From positions 1 to 64,000 of the forward strand of contig JASAMV010002901.1 in assembly GCA_030248065.1 (NCBI GenBank): a stretch of DNA of 64,000 bases. The letters are read 5' to 3'. The notes under the pieces were generated by a model. The model searched no databases. It was not told the DNA's origin and worked only from the letters and a program-made list of their open reading frames with translations. This document shows, in pieces, positions 12,401 to 23,665 of the stretch; within the stretch, counting starts at the first letter, position 1; every line of letters starts with the position of its first letter. A program made the position numbers and the translations under genes. The stretch comes from Rhynchonema sp. JSB1_4 (lineage: Eukaryota; Nematoda; Chromadorea; Monhysterida; Xyalidae).

Positions 12401-15400
12401 CAGATAATCGTAGTCGTCATCAAAATAGATTCCAAATTTGGCTTGTTCTTCAAACCGAGCGTGCCTGTCTTTTGGCTTCTGAAATCTGTTTGCTATTTTT
12501 GCTACATGAGGTAACTTGACTGCGAAGGGGTTTACTTTCGAGACAGGGTTTTTTTTTCAAAATTCACTGAGTGCAAGTTAGGTGCAACCCCCCAAATTTT
12601 AGGTGCAAGCTGGCCAAAGTAGGTGCAACCCCTATTTTGGAAAAAAACTCCAATTTTAGGCTTTTTTGCCAGGTTGTGTTCAATGCTATTTGCGTGCTTT
12701 TAGAAGTTCAATAAAGTTGTAACGCAATGAATGCCTTTTCCTTTAGCAAAAGCAAACTTTTCAGGGAAAGTTCAACATCTTGTAGCACATTTTGTACTTA
12801 TTGAGAACCGATTGAGAAGAAAACGAAACAGTAAAATTTTCATGTCACCATATCCACATTTGGGGGTCACGTATGAATCAATTACTTTCGCTGTTCATTT
12901 ACTGTGTGGGTATCTAATACTGTTGTCATGCTCTGCTCTAGTTCTAGTCAGTGTAGTTCCTGGGGGGAGGGGAGTACCCTCCTAAGGTACACTAACCGCC
13001 GCGACCAAGGTACACTACTACACTAACCGCCGCACCAGGAACACTAACCGCCGCAATTTTTGCCTAAAATAGGCATTTTTAGCCCACGATGGGCATTTTA
13101 GGCCTAAAATGGGTAATTTTCAGGTCAATGTTGTCAAAAGTCGCCAAAATACCCTATTTATGGAGAATTTTTCCAAAAAAGGGCAAAAATAGGTCTAATT
13201 TTTTACCTCAAAGAAGGACTTTTTCCTGAATTTTGGTCTTCCTCCCCCCCTCCTTCCCCCCACAGGGAGGTACACTAACCGCTGCACCGACAAAGTGGGT
13301 AGGTTCACTAACCGCCTCGCCGGACCGGGAACTACACTGATCCTAGTACAGCATGTATTTGTTTTGAATCTTATCACCAGCACACCAGGTACTAACTGAG
13401 TACGAAATCAATCAATCAGATCAATATTTTTTGTCGATGTCGACCAAATGCTTCGATGGAATTTATTGGAAGGAATGAAAAGTCGCGCAGCGCATTTTTT
13501 TTTGTTTCTAAGCTTTCCAACCTTAAAAGATGCTGTATAAATGCTAAATTAAGCAAATAAGGGCCCAAAATTTTAGGTGCAAGCTTGCACCTAACCCTGA
13601 ATTTTTAGGTGCAATTCTGATTTTTTAGGTGCAAATTGCACCTAAAAAGTGTCTAAAAAAACTATGTTTCGAGATGTTTACTTGCTGTAGCTGGGGGTGG
13701 GGTACAGTATCTCCTCCGCTCTGGTACGGTATCTCCCAAATTTTTTCCATTTTTTACACCAAAAGTAACCTTTGTGGTCAAACATGGCTGAGAATAGCAG
13801 AAAAGTGCAAGCATTTGCACGCTTCGCGCGATTTATGCTCATTTTAACACATGAAAATTCAATTCCCGCAAGGTTAGTATGATGCAGTATCTCCCCCTAA
13901 AATTTCTTCCCCCACCCAACCCCAAAATCCCGGGTACATGGTGCAGTACCCGGTATCTCCCCATTTTTTTGGCCCCGAGGTAGCGTATCTACTCCTCAGA
14001 AGCAGCCACAGATATACTGGCAGGCGGAAAAAAAACCGGTTTTTTTTCCGGAAAAAAACCGAAAAAAACCGTTTTTTTTTCCGAGACCCGAATACTTTTC
14101 CATTTATTTTTCCGTGGGTACCTTTTCGGTTTTTGATCGGAAAAATATCGGTACTTTATTCCAATTTTTCCAAAAAATTGTAATGCAAAACTGATGAGTT
14201 TTTCGATTTCAGTGAAAAATTGGCTCGAGCACAAAAATTAACCGGCCCAAAATGGGCCAAAAAGCGTGTAAACCAAGTGTTTTCGACTGACTTCAACACT
14301 CTTCAAGAGCACTCTCGTCACTTCGAACAAATTTTGCACTGAAATTGTTATATTTTTCGAAATTACGTTCTTAAGTACTGGAAAAGTATTTGGAAAAAAA
14401 ACGGTTTTTTTTCGAAAAAAAACCGTTTTTTTTTCACGAAAAATAAAGAACGGTTCTTTATGACAGTATAGCCACAGACCACAGCACTGTCGAGGTCTGA
14501 CTGGAAATGCACTGAAAAACAATGAATATCTGCATAGCGCTTCTGAGAAGGGGGTTTCAACCGCCGAAAGGTGTAATACCCGATACCTTGGAACTGGAAA
14601 TAATAATGTAACCGCAGTGAGTTTTGCCCATTTCGGTCTGTTTTTACAGACCGGTGAGGTGTCATGCCAGGCTTCGTCGGTGCGAACACCTCTGGCCAAT
14701 TGACCTCCAAAAAGGACCTCAAGCAGATCTTGTTGCTCGAGTAAAAACATGCCGATACCCGTACCCGATAAATTTTCGGTGCCGATCAGTGAAGTGCCTG
14801 GCAAATGGTTGCAAGGTACCCTTGTTGGGGGGATGGATCCAGATCATTTGATTACAAGGTACCCCCCTGGGCCTGGGCCCCCTACCCAGCCTCCGGGAGG
14901 TTGCAAGGTACCCCTGAGGTCCGAAAAAAGGGTGTTTTTTGCATGCGTTATACTGAAAATTTGGCCGAAAAATTGGTACTTTTTTGTATTTTGGCCTAAA
15001 ATACATATTATATGGAGGTTTGCGCACGGAGCGCGCGATTTTTGAGGGTTTGAGGTCGAAAAACACCCATTTTGTCTATAAAAACCATAAATTGATGGTT
15101 GCAAGGTACCCTCCGGGGTGGTTGCAAGGTAACTACCCTTCCCCCCACCCAGTGTAGTGGCAGGCAGATGGTTGCAAGGTACCCTTTGGGGGGGGGGCTG
15201 GATCCAGGTGGTTGCAAGGTACCCCCTACCCAGCCTCCGGAAGGTTGCAAGGTACCCCTTGGGTCCGAAAAAGGGCGTTTTTTGCATGCATTATACTGCA
15301 AAATTGGCCAAAAAATTGGTACTTTTTTCGATTTTGGCCGAAAATTTGCCTAAAATAGCTATTATATGGAGGTTTGCGCGCGGAGCGCGCGATTTTTGGG

Positions 15401-16973
15401 GTTTTGAGGTCGAAAATACCCATTTTTGCCTATGAAAACCATAAATTGATGGTTGCAAGTAGGGTTAGAGGTCGGGGGGGTACCCGACACCCGACAGCCG
15501 ACACCCGACATCTGGAAGTACCCGACACCCGACACCCGACATCTCAGAAAAAAAGCCGACACCCGACACCCGACAGTTGCAAAAAAACCCGACACCCGAC
15601 ATCTAGTTTTTGAAAAAAACCCGACACCCGACACCTGTTTTTGGACCAAAACCAGGCAAATTTTTGCTTATTTGCATCATTTGTGCAATTTTTTGGCTCA
15701 AGTTACTGAATTCAAGTATTTTCACACGAAATAAACACCAAAATGTCACATTCTGCGTCATCGGAAACATTCGGTTCGAAGAAAATTTTCTCTCAAAATT
15801 CTTCTCTCAGCAAAACTGATGTTTTGAACCGCAAGTGTCGGGTGTCGGCTGTCGGGTGTCGGGTCCCAAAAAACCCGACACCCGACATCTGGGGGTACCC
15901 GACACCCGACACCCGACACCTACACTTTTTTGGCACCCGACACCCGACACCCGACAGCCGACACCCGACATCTCTCTAACCCTAGTTGCAAGGTACCCTC
16001 CGGGATGGTTGCAAGGTACCTACCCTTCCCCCTCCCCCCCAAGGGGTGGTTGCAAGGTACCTACCCCTCAGGGGGGATCCCCCCATCCCCCTAGCCACTA
16101 CACTGCCCCCACCCGCCTAAGGGGTGGTTGCAAGCAGTGTAGTTCCTGGGGGGAAGGAGGGGGTCCCCCCTAAAGGTGCACTAACCGCCGCGACCAAGGT
16201 ACACTAGTACACTAACCGCCTCAATTTTTGCCTAAAGTAGGCAATTTTAGGCCTAAAATGGGCATTTTTAGGCCTAAATGGGTGATTTTTAGGTCGATGT
16301 TGTCAAAAGTCGCCAAAATACCCTTTTTATGGAGAATTTTTTCCAAAAAGGGCCAAAAATCGGTCAAATTTTCTACCTCAAAAAGTGACTTTTTCCTGGA
16401 TTTGGGTCTTCCCCCCCCTTCCCCCCCAGGGAGGTACACTAACCGCCGCACGAAAAAAAGGGGTAGGCACACTAACCGCCGCGCCGGACCAGGAACTACA
16501 CTGGTTGCAAGGTACCTACTCCTTAGGGGGGAATCCCCCCATCCCCCCCAGCCTACACTGGTGCCGATACCCCATAACCTTCCGATTTCAAGAACTGATG
16601 CACGTTGATACAAAAGATCTCCGTCATTTTTTGTGGCTCAGGGAAGGTTTTCGCCCCATTCCGCCAGTGAAATTTTTTTCAGAAGCTTTATGTTTTCTTT
16701 AATTGGGTCTTTCATGTTTTTCTTGTGTATACGTTGGGGTTTCCTCGGGTCAGCATTGGTTGTCGGCTATCCCGGTCAGATCCAAACAATAAAAACCTTG
16801 GCCCCTCCCCGCCGACTCGAAAAACAACGCAACGCAAACAAGCCAACCTTTTCAACCTCCAAAAGTACTCGTTCACTGTCAATGGCAGCAATCAATGGAT
16901 CCCGTTGGCTTCGGTGCACCAACTGGAACGTTGCAGCCGATTTCTTGTTGATGAATGACTTCTTCTTTTTGCC
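9409..16973 (-). CDS. LTV1: LTV1, 40S ribosomal subunit assembly factor, at least 11 exons
   Basis: Coding order on the minus strand is 16848-16973, 12337-12478, 12203-12291, 12015-12102, 11615-11812, 10676-10842, 10463-10611, 10258-10409, 9925-10109, 9581-9696 and 9409-9517 (507 codons including the stop). LTV1 family marks are in order: KKKKSFINKKSA..FQLVHRSQRDPL, FGIYFDDDYDYLQHLR, LPASVFATPGDE, DIVAALDGHFDFDDPDGELD, RFTNYSMTSSVMRR, DRWDCES, TYSNLYNHPQLI, EERRMRKQAVRQERRERR and a basic end. LTV1 acts in nuclear and cytoplasmic maturation and export of pre-40S particles, together with ENP1 and RPS3. The initiator Met is not in the first exon listed; an upstream mini-exon is required and was not found. 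The acceptor of exon 10 (after position 9696) and that of exon 4 are weak. Intron 1 (12479-16847) is packed with transposable elements, while most other introns are short. Confidence 0.88.
10875..11420. repeat. G/C-run repeat inside LTV1 intron 5
   Basis: The intron between 10843 and 11614 contains GGGGGTACCC-type runs, blocks such as TTTTAGGCTTAAAAATG, and a following AT-rich hairpin-like stretch near 11455-11495. The composition matches the hAT-like elements of 13-16.6 kb, but I could not define its ends or a target duplication. Confidence 0.45.
12949..13339. mobile_element. hAT-like MITE, family C copy 1
   Basis: The terminal inverted repeats are CAGTGTAGTTCCTGG at the left and CGGGAACTACACTG at the right. 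The body has repeated ACTAACCGCCGC words and is closely similar to 16135-16503. The flanks GTTCTAGT and ATCCTAGT agree at 6 of 8 positions and look like a decayed 8-bp target duplication. It has no coding capacity. Confidence 0.75.
14012..14469. mobile_element. hAT-like MITE with A/T-run core, family F
   Basis: Left end ATATACTGGCAG and right end ATGACAGTAT form short inverted repeats. Both sides are flanked by an exact 8-bp duplication AGCCACAG (14004-14011 and 14470-14477). The inside holds alternating runs of about 8 A and 8 T (GGAAAAAAAACCGG type) that can fold back. It has no coding capacity. Confidence 0.7.
15150..16105. mobile_element. Nested family A element, copy 2
   Basis: The inverted ends are CAGTGTAGTGGCAGG and CTAGCCACTACACTG. 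The exact 8-bp target duplication is CCCCCACC (15142-15149 and 16106-16113). The body repeats the 14.8-15.1 kb sequence, including GGTTTGCGCGCGGAGCGCGC, and is itself interrupted by the element at 15460-15984. Confidence 0.78.
15460..15984. mobile_element. Nested hAT-like element B with CCCGACA repeats
   Basis: The inverted ends are TAGGGTTAGAG and CTCTCTAACCCTA. The exact 8-bp target duplication is GTTGCAAG (15452-15459 and 15985-15992). The interior is dominated by tandem CCCGACAC words on both arms in inverted arrangement, around an AT-rich centre. No transposase frame is visible. Confidence 0.8.
16135..16503. mobile_element. hAT-like MITE, family C copy 2
   Basis: The ends are CAGTGTAGTTCCTGG and CCAGGAACTACACTG. 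The exact 8-bp duplication GTTGCAAG (16127-16134 and 16504-16511) is the same target octamer used by element B. It sits inside the outer family A element and closely matches 12949-13339. Confidence 0.8.
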
Positions 16974-17331
16974 CTGAAAAAGGGTTATTTGCCATTGTCA
17001 CTACTTGAACCTTTCTGTGGTGTTCGCCGACCCGACGACCGCCTGTGACAAAAAACTTTTTCCCAACTTTTGTCAAAAATTAGAAAATTTCTCGAAAAAA
17101 GGCCGATTGGTTTTTCGGTTTTTTTTCGACGGAAAATACCAAACTTTCTGACGGATTCGACAAGTAAGTGATCAGTACTTGTCTGATTTTTCATTCAAAA
17201 CAACCATTTTCCCACCAACAAATAGGTTCAGCAGTATAGTGCCCACCATGAAAAAAAACGTTTTTTTTCTGGTAAAAAATGAAAAAAACCGTTTTTTTTT
17301 CAGAGCCAGATAAATTTCCAAAATAAATTAC

Positions 17332-18775
17332 GGTCAGTGAATTAATAGAGGCCCCCCGAAATAGAGTCCCCCAAAATGGGGTCGGTCAGTGAATTAATAG
17401 AGCCCCCCTTCTATTTAGTTTTTTACGGTACTACCGTAAAAACCTAAATACAGCCCCCCGTAATACAGCACCCCCAAAAAGGGGTCAGTGAATTAATAGA
17501 GCCCCCCGGAATAGAGCCCCCCCTAAGTAACATCCCCTATACAGCAGAGGTGGGAATCGGGCCGGGTTACCTCGGCCCGGCCCGGCCCGACGAGGTCCGG
17601 GGGTCGGCCCGGCCCGGCCCGGCCCGACAGGTCGGGCCGGGAAGTCCGGCCCGGCCCGGCCCGACTTGGAAAAAAGTCGGCCCGGCCCGGCCCGATTTTT
17701 TCGGCCCGACTTTTTCTGATGATATTTTGAAACAATTTTTTTGGTGCAAAAATTACTGTTTTTTGGTTTAAAAATACCTGATAATCATGGAAGTCGGTAC
17801 TAATTTGCAGAATCGCGAGAAATTTTGGCAAATTTAGCCTAAAAAATCACGATTTTTTATTGAAATTCGATGATGTCGGGCCTTTTCGGGCCGGCCACCC
17901 CGGCCCGGCCCGGCCCGACATTCCGAAAAGTCGGCCCGGCCCGGCCCGACCGTTCGGGCCGGAAACCACGGCCCGGCCCGGCCCGAACGTCGGGCCGGGC
18001 GGGGCGGGGCCGCCCCGATTCCCACCTCTGCTATACAGTAATGTATTAAGGCTTGATAGTGGTGTACAGGTTCATTTATGCACGTTTGTTGTTCGTTCAG
18101 AGCACTTAATACGCCTCTTATTGACGATTAGACACGAATAAATGCGATTACAAGCGAAAAAACATCCTTTCAAACGCCTTTTTAGGGGTTTTTGGGGGGT
18201 ATTTTTGGGAACAATTTTTCAGGTTCGGATCAGAGAATTAATAGAGGCCCCCGGAAAGAGCCACCCGTAATAGAGCCCCCCAAAATGGGGTCAGTGAATT
18301 ATTAGAGCCCCCCTTCTACTATTTAGGTTTTTACGGTACCGTAAAAACCTAAATACAGCCCCCCCGGAATAGAGCCCCCCCCGTAATACAGCCCCCCAAA
18401 AAGGGGTCAGTGAATTAATAGAGGCCCCCCCCCGGAATAGAGCCCCCCCTAAGTAACATCCCCTATACTGTAGTGTATTAAGGCTTGATAGTGGTGTACA
18501 GGTACATTTATGCACGTTTGTTGTTCGTTCAGAGCACATAATACGCTTCTAATTGATGAACAGACACGAATAAATGCGATTACAAGCGAAAAAACATCCT
18601 TTCAAACCCATTTTTAGGGGTTTTTGGGGGTATTTCTGGGAACAATTTTTCAGGTTCGGGTCAGTGAATTAATAGAGGCCCCCCCGGAATAGAGCCCCCC
18701 CCGTAATAGAGCCCCCCCAAAATGGGGTCAGTGAGTTAATAGAGCCCCCCCCCCTTCTATTTAGGTTTTTACGGT
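17332..18775. repeat. Tandem repeat of about 430 bp, 2.3 units, one interrupted
   Basis: Units begin with GGTCAGTGAATTAATAGAG-like words at about 17332, 18227 and 18658. Each contains AATAGAGCCCCCC blocks, TTTACGGTA..TACCGTAAA, and an AT-rich part with TGGTGTACAGGT and GACACGAATAAATGCGATTA. Unit 1 is split by the element at 17545-18030; unit 3 is partial. Confidence 0.7.
17545..18030. mobile_element. hAT-like MITE with GGCCCGG-rich arms
   Basis: The inverted ends are CAGAGGTGGGAATCGGG and CGATTCCCACCTCTG. The exact 8-bp target duplication is CTATACAG (17537-17544 and 18031-18038). The neighbouring repeat unit shows the uninterrupted site near 18472. The arms are arrays of GGCCCGGCCC in inverted orientation, strikingly GC-rich in an AT-rich region. 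It has no coding capacity. Confidence 0.88.
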
Positions 18776-20925
18776 ACACTGACTGACTGCCAAGGGGGCC
18801 AGGACTTACCATGGTCAATTATCGTAAGAGCAACCGCGTCGCGAATCAAGCAATTGGCAGCAGCAAAGCCTTTTATGGCACGTTATTTACTGACTTCAAG
18901 GGGGCCACAGGCAAAGCGAAGCCAACTACAAAATTTCCCACCACCCAATTTTCTTTCACATTCCGTTACGGAGGAACGGCTTTTAATCTTTGACCACCAG
19001 CGTTGCAACCGGTGGACCCGTTGCAACAAAGCAAAAAGGCTCTTTAAAACGCGAGGGACGTAAATAACATCTTGGAAGTGGGACTATTTTTTGTTACTGG
19101 AACTGAAAGCCGCATTCAAGCTGATCATTCTTCAAAAAAACGACCGGATCATTCTTCAAAAAAAAACCTTGGTGGCATTTTGATCGCGCGGCTCTCAGCT
19201 ACAAGATGAAATCATAAACAGAGCACTTTTAGCAATGAGTCCCCCTTTAACTTTGTTGACCATGATTAAAAAGTTCATAGCTTCTAATTGCTGCTCAAAT
19301 TGCTCTTTTACCATAAGGTGTCCGTACCCATGCAAAGAAGTAGCTCCTTTCATGATTCCTACGCATTTCGACTTAGAAAATTTCTGTTCAATTTCAACAT
19401 GGCCCCTTGTGGGAACGCGGCAGAGGATGATACATCCTCAGAACACTTGCCAAGCATGATTTTTCTTCTTCTAGCCATTGTCGATTGATCTGAACACAAC
19501 GTTTGCTGCTGGTATCTTTGTTCTCAAGTGTGATGTTTTCATGTGTCCCATATCATACCCTTTTCGCTGTGTAGATTACACAGCTTTATTTCTATGCTGT
19601 CATGTGCGCAAACGAAAGTAATCCATCATCTTTCTTTCGAGCTCTCAGAATTGACCGGCTTTCAGATCGTATGACTTTTTGCCATGAGTTTGCAGCGCTT
19701 CCTCGCTTTGCGCTTTTGGTGCGCCCAAAATCTTCGACATATCATCTTCTTGTTTCAGTTTCGTTGAGAAAAATTTCAAAATATATACATGTGGGTATGA
19801 CAACTAGATTTGACTCTGAACTGAACAATGAGTGGACCGCTCGCGTCCTTTTCAGTTGTGTGAAAAAAGTCGGCCATTATTATCATTACAGATTTGCTAT
19901 GTGCATATTCCTCCGTCCCGTGCACTGTCTCAAATGTTCACCAGTTCAGAACCAGTTGTGGTGCTGTAAAATATATAATCAGGGCTCCAGCGCATGGCGC
20001 ACAAAGAACTGAAGTTTAGCAGTTTTCACTATTCCTTGCAGCTGTGACCAGTCTCCTAAATGGGAATATAGTACTGCTCGTCTGCAATTTGGGTGGTGCT
20101 GCACACTTCGTACGTTACGTTGTTTGTATTTTTGGGTGAAATGAAATGCTAAATATTTCAACCGCTATGCGCGCATCACACATTGAAAAACGACATTTTT
20201 TTCGAAACGTTGTACGTTGCGCTGGATACCATAGTACGCGCTATGCGGTCCAACGGTTTTTAGTTTTCCTGTTTGTGTGAAACACGAAAGCCTCACACTT
20301 GTGTCATATTTTCACAAACTAATAAACACGCACGTTTGTTTGCGTAAATTTTTTTCCACAAAGTTTAAAAAATTTCGTAAGCGATAATTATGGTTTTATT
20401 ACCATTTCGGAAAGCATTGAGCTTTGTTGCTCTCTCACGCTCAAAGAGAACGAGCTAGTTTTGAGCCGCGTTGAATCTTTTTCACACAGTTGCTTATCCT
20501 ATGTACCATATCTGGTCCGTATAAGGTATAACGATCTTCCACCGCATATCTGCTCTCAGAAGCGCTTTTTTCAAAAGCGCAATTTCGTATATTTTAGGTC
20601 AAGGAGATTCTGAGCAACCGCTTGAATTAGGTTCAAGGCGGTATTATCGTGACTTTTTATGGGTTACGCGCTGAAGCGTTTCGGAACAAAAAGGTACTAC
20701 AGCAGTCATTTGGGGAAATGGATTTTTCCGTTCATTCCCTTGAGCCGTTTGTCCTGTGCCACGAAAGCTCACGACCCTCACCAGCTTGGCTGGGCAAAGT
20801 CAGACAGCACTAAGCTTTGCTTCACGATTGTGCGCAAAGCGCGTGCAGACGTAAATATACGTAAAAATATAGACTATTCTAGTTTATGCCGTTCGCTGTT
20901 TTCAGTTTGTAATTCAGCTCCGTCA
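18776..20925. other. Intergenic, no gene recognised
   Basis: Several frames of 60-140 residues occur but none shows family motifs, good codon bias or spliceable partners. The stretch probably contains the upstream flanks of LTV1 (minus) and of the carboxypeptidase (plus). An initiator exon for LTV1 could be hidden here or nearer 17 kb. Confidence 0.4.
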
Positions 20926-23158
20926 ATGATGCACCTGGTCAAATTGGTGCTTCTGAGCTGTGTGTCGATTGTATTCAAAGATGACCACACAATGGTGGAC
21001 GCCAGTCGACGGGACCACCATCGACATCATCATCGAAGGAGACATGTTCACTCACACAGGTTCTTAACCGAATGCTTCGCAGAAGAAAATCGTGCATCTT
21101 TCCTTTGTGATACAGGCGTCGACATTCCAACGATATTTTCCGATCGCACTGCAAGTTGCACGACGAGGAATGTGTGCAGAAAACGGCCGCAGTGCTTGAT
21201 GTTTCGCGATACTACACATACGATGAGGTTCGATACATATATAACGTTCATGAAGGCACCACCACGGCAGTATACAGTGCACGTTAAAAGTTAGAAACTG
21301 CCAAATACTGGTATGTATCTGCCTAACGTTTTTGGTCCTCTGGTTATGCTTGTGCTACTGTTCTCATAACAAACACCTAAAAACGAGGCAAATGTGTTTG
21401 CCACATTATCCAGCTTTTGGACTGGCTGGACGGGTTGGAGAAAGCCTTTCCGCCCGAGCTGATCAACATCTCAACTTATGGTCGCTCATTCGAGAACCAA
21501 AAACTGAAAATGCTCAAAATCGGTTACCAAACCGGTGCATTCAAACCGGCACTTTGGATCGACGCCGGCATCCACGCCCGGGAATGGGTGTCGCCCTCCA
21601 CGGCCATGTTCATCATCAACGACGTTAGAATTGTTTCAGCCCTTCTTATTTTCAACGTTGGTCAAAATAAGCAACTTGTTTATTTTCAGCTTCTCTTCAA
21701 TTCCACCAACCACGATGATCTCCTACACGCACTTGATTTCTACATTCTGCCACTCACTAATCCGGACGGGTCAGATACACTCATCATATTTGATGCCGAA
21801 CAAACATGTTCTAATCCGTCCTTTTCCTGATGTTTCAGGTATATGTATAGCCTGACGCAGGACAAACAGTGGAGAAAAACACGATCGGGTCCAATTTGCA
21901 ACGACAACGGACAATGCTGTTACGGTGTGGATCCGAACAGAAATTGGATGTTTAAGTGGGGAGGTGTGTTCAAAGAGTATTTTTCTGCAGATTTACATTA
22001 TGCATCCTTCATGTGCAGCACCGTTCACAGATTTATCCAGCAGAGATCCGTGCAGTGAGACTTACCAAGGTGACTATCCTGAATCGGAGCCTGAAGTGCA
22101 GGCAATGGCAACCATGATGAGAGAGTTGAAACATCAACTTCAGGTGATCATTGTCAATTCGCAAGCAGAAGCTTCGTTTCAAGGCCCATGTTTCCATCGA
22201 ATTTACAGGGCATGATCACTCTACATTCCTTCATGCATTCGTTGCTTTATTCATGGGGCTACGCAAATGAAACGTACCCACCCGATGTGGACGATTTGGT
22301 ATGTATACCAACACATAAGTTTTGTGATGTTCTAACTTTGCCTAAATAATCACGCGAACTCATTTTTTTCCTGTTTAACCTCTCAGATCTGGATGGGTAA
22401 GCAGATGGCGAATGCGGGCGTCGGAGTGGGTGCACCATATCTGAATCATACTTACACCGTCCTGTGCGCAGGAGATGCGGGTTGGGGCAAAAAAACTTTT
22501 GCCGTTGTACATCTGTGTTTAACATCTGAAATTAAATATCAAAAGTATAAAGCTTAACGAATGGGTACACACGTGTGTTTCATGCCCCAACTTTTACAGC
22601 GCCCGGTAGTGGTGCCGCAGACGACTACGCCAAACATCTTGGCATCAAATATGTGTACACCATGGAATTACCGCCTGGAACACAAGATGGTCACTTGGAG
22701 CAAGCCGGATTCTCTATGCCTACGAAACTCATTGAGCCGATTGCGAAGGTGCCGCAGGCCACCACCGCTTTTTGAAATTGTGGATGGGTGATTGACGTTG
22801 GAGGGGTATACCAAAGCAGTAAATCGCTCGCTTCCAAATTCGCTCATGAGCATGATAACAAGGATGGCGTGGGGAGACTTTTAATTATTTCTACTAGACA
22901 CTGTTCCAGTTTGAAATACTATTTCAGCAAGCCTGGGCAGCGGTGCATGTCTTGGCCGAGCACATTGCGAAGAATGGAAAGTGCACAAAACGATTCTGCC
23001 ATCGAACAGAACGACCGGTCGCAGATCAGCAACTTCAGCTGCGGCTGGACATGGACAAAAGTGGCAGACGGGCGATTGGTGTCACCCCGATTATGGTTGT
23101 GATTGGTGCTGTGCTCGTCTCATGCCGCACATTTATAAGTTGCTGCACACAAGTTTAA
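20926..23158 (+). CDS. M14 metallocarboxypeptidase (A/B type), 10 exons
   Basis: Exons are 20926-21059, 21116-21227, 21414-21623, 21690-21769, 21839-21963, 22031-22143, 22209-22298, 22387-22480, 22600-22748 and 22928-23158, giving about 445 residues with consistent phases. It removes C-terminal residues from peptides outside the cell or in the secretory route. The start was chosen at MMHLVKLVLLSCVSIVF, a good signal peptide; the frame is open further upstream. Zinc ligands and catalytic residues are present: GIHAREW (His136, Glu139), TLHSF for the third ligand, VDPNRNW for substrate carboxylate binding, and MELPPG for the catalytic Glu. The residue aligned with the specificity pocket position appears to be Ala, which suggests non-basic substrates. 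The pro-region is short and rich in His and Arg (HHRHHHRRRH). The C-terminus ends in a hydrophobic stretch (TPIMVVIGAVLVSC), so a membrane anchor is possible. The 3' end of intron 4 is TGATGTTTCAG. Confidence 0.9.
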
Positions 23159-23279
23159 ATCGTTGCAACGTTTGTCTGGTTGGCCAATTGTTGATCTCAA
23201 ACTGTAGTGAGTGATAAAAAAAGACTGCGTTTGTATTTCACTTCGCTAATGTGAACAGTTTTTCCCAAAGTTTTCCCTT

Positions 23280-23285
23280 AATAAA
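23280..23285 (+). terminator. Poly(A) signal AATAAA of the carboxypeptidase
   Basis: A canonical AATAAA lies about 120 bp after the stop codon at 23156-23158. Confidence 0.55.
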
Positions 23286-23329
23286 GAACCATACAAGAGG
23301 ATTATTGTTAGTCACTCTCGATAAGTCGC

Positions 23330-23665
23330 AAATAGAGTTGGAACGAGATATCGATCCCATTCCCGATCCCGAGGGAATTGTCCCGCCAGAACTCTCGAAG
23401 ACAATGAAAGTTTAATATTGAAAACATAACCAAACCCAAAGTTACTTTGTATTTCTAAACTAGCTTTGGTTATAAAATGCAGGAAATAATCGCGACATTT
23501 TAGGCAACATTAGTATTAACAACTTTTGCTCAGGTCCCGATCCCTAATCTCGAAAAGTTGCCAATCCCGATCCCGGTCCCAAACTCTAATCCGGAATTCC
23601 GATCCCGAAAATCTTGGTCCCGATCCGGATCCCGATCACGAACGCATAGCACCGGTTCGAACCCT
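23330..23665. repeat. Degenerate GATCCC/CCCGAT simple repeat
   Basis: Two clusters of CCCGATCCC words (23345-23395 and 23535-23640) flank an AT-rich centre. This resembles the arm-centre-arm layout of the hAT-like elements at 15.5 and 17.5 kb. The ends and a target duplication could not be fixed. Confidence 0.45.

Larger units (their letters stand above)
14787..16560. mobile_element. Outer hAT-like element of a four-level nest (family A, copy 1)
   Basis: The left end is CAGTGAAGTGCCTGGCA and the right end AGCCTACACTG. The flanking 8-bp duplication GTGCCGAT is exact (14779-14786 and 16561-16568). The body carries repeated GGTTGCAAGGTACC blocks. It is interrupted by a second family A element and by a family C element. 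It lies in LTV1 intron 1. Confidence 0.75.

Noticed and set aside
16879..17076. Frame starting ATG just upstream of the LTV1 N-terminal exon
   Set aside because: The ATG is out of frame with the LTV1 exon; it is not the initiator.
20659..20925. N-terminal extension of the carboxypeptidase frame to 20659
   Set aside because: The frame is open but the extension is basic and unstructured; the ATG at 20926 begins a clear signal peptide.
23640..23660. GGTTCGAACCC, like a tRNA B box
   Set aside because: No A box, anticodon arm or acceptor stem could be drawn around it; it falls in a GATCCC repeat.
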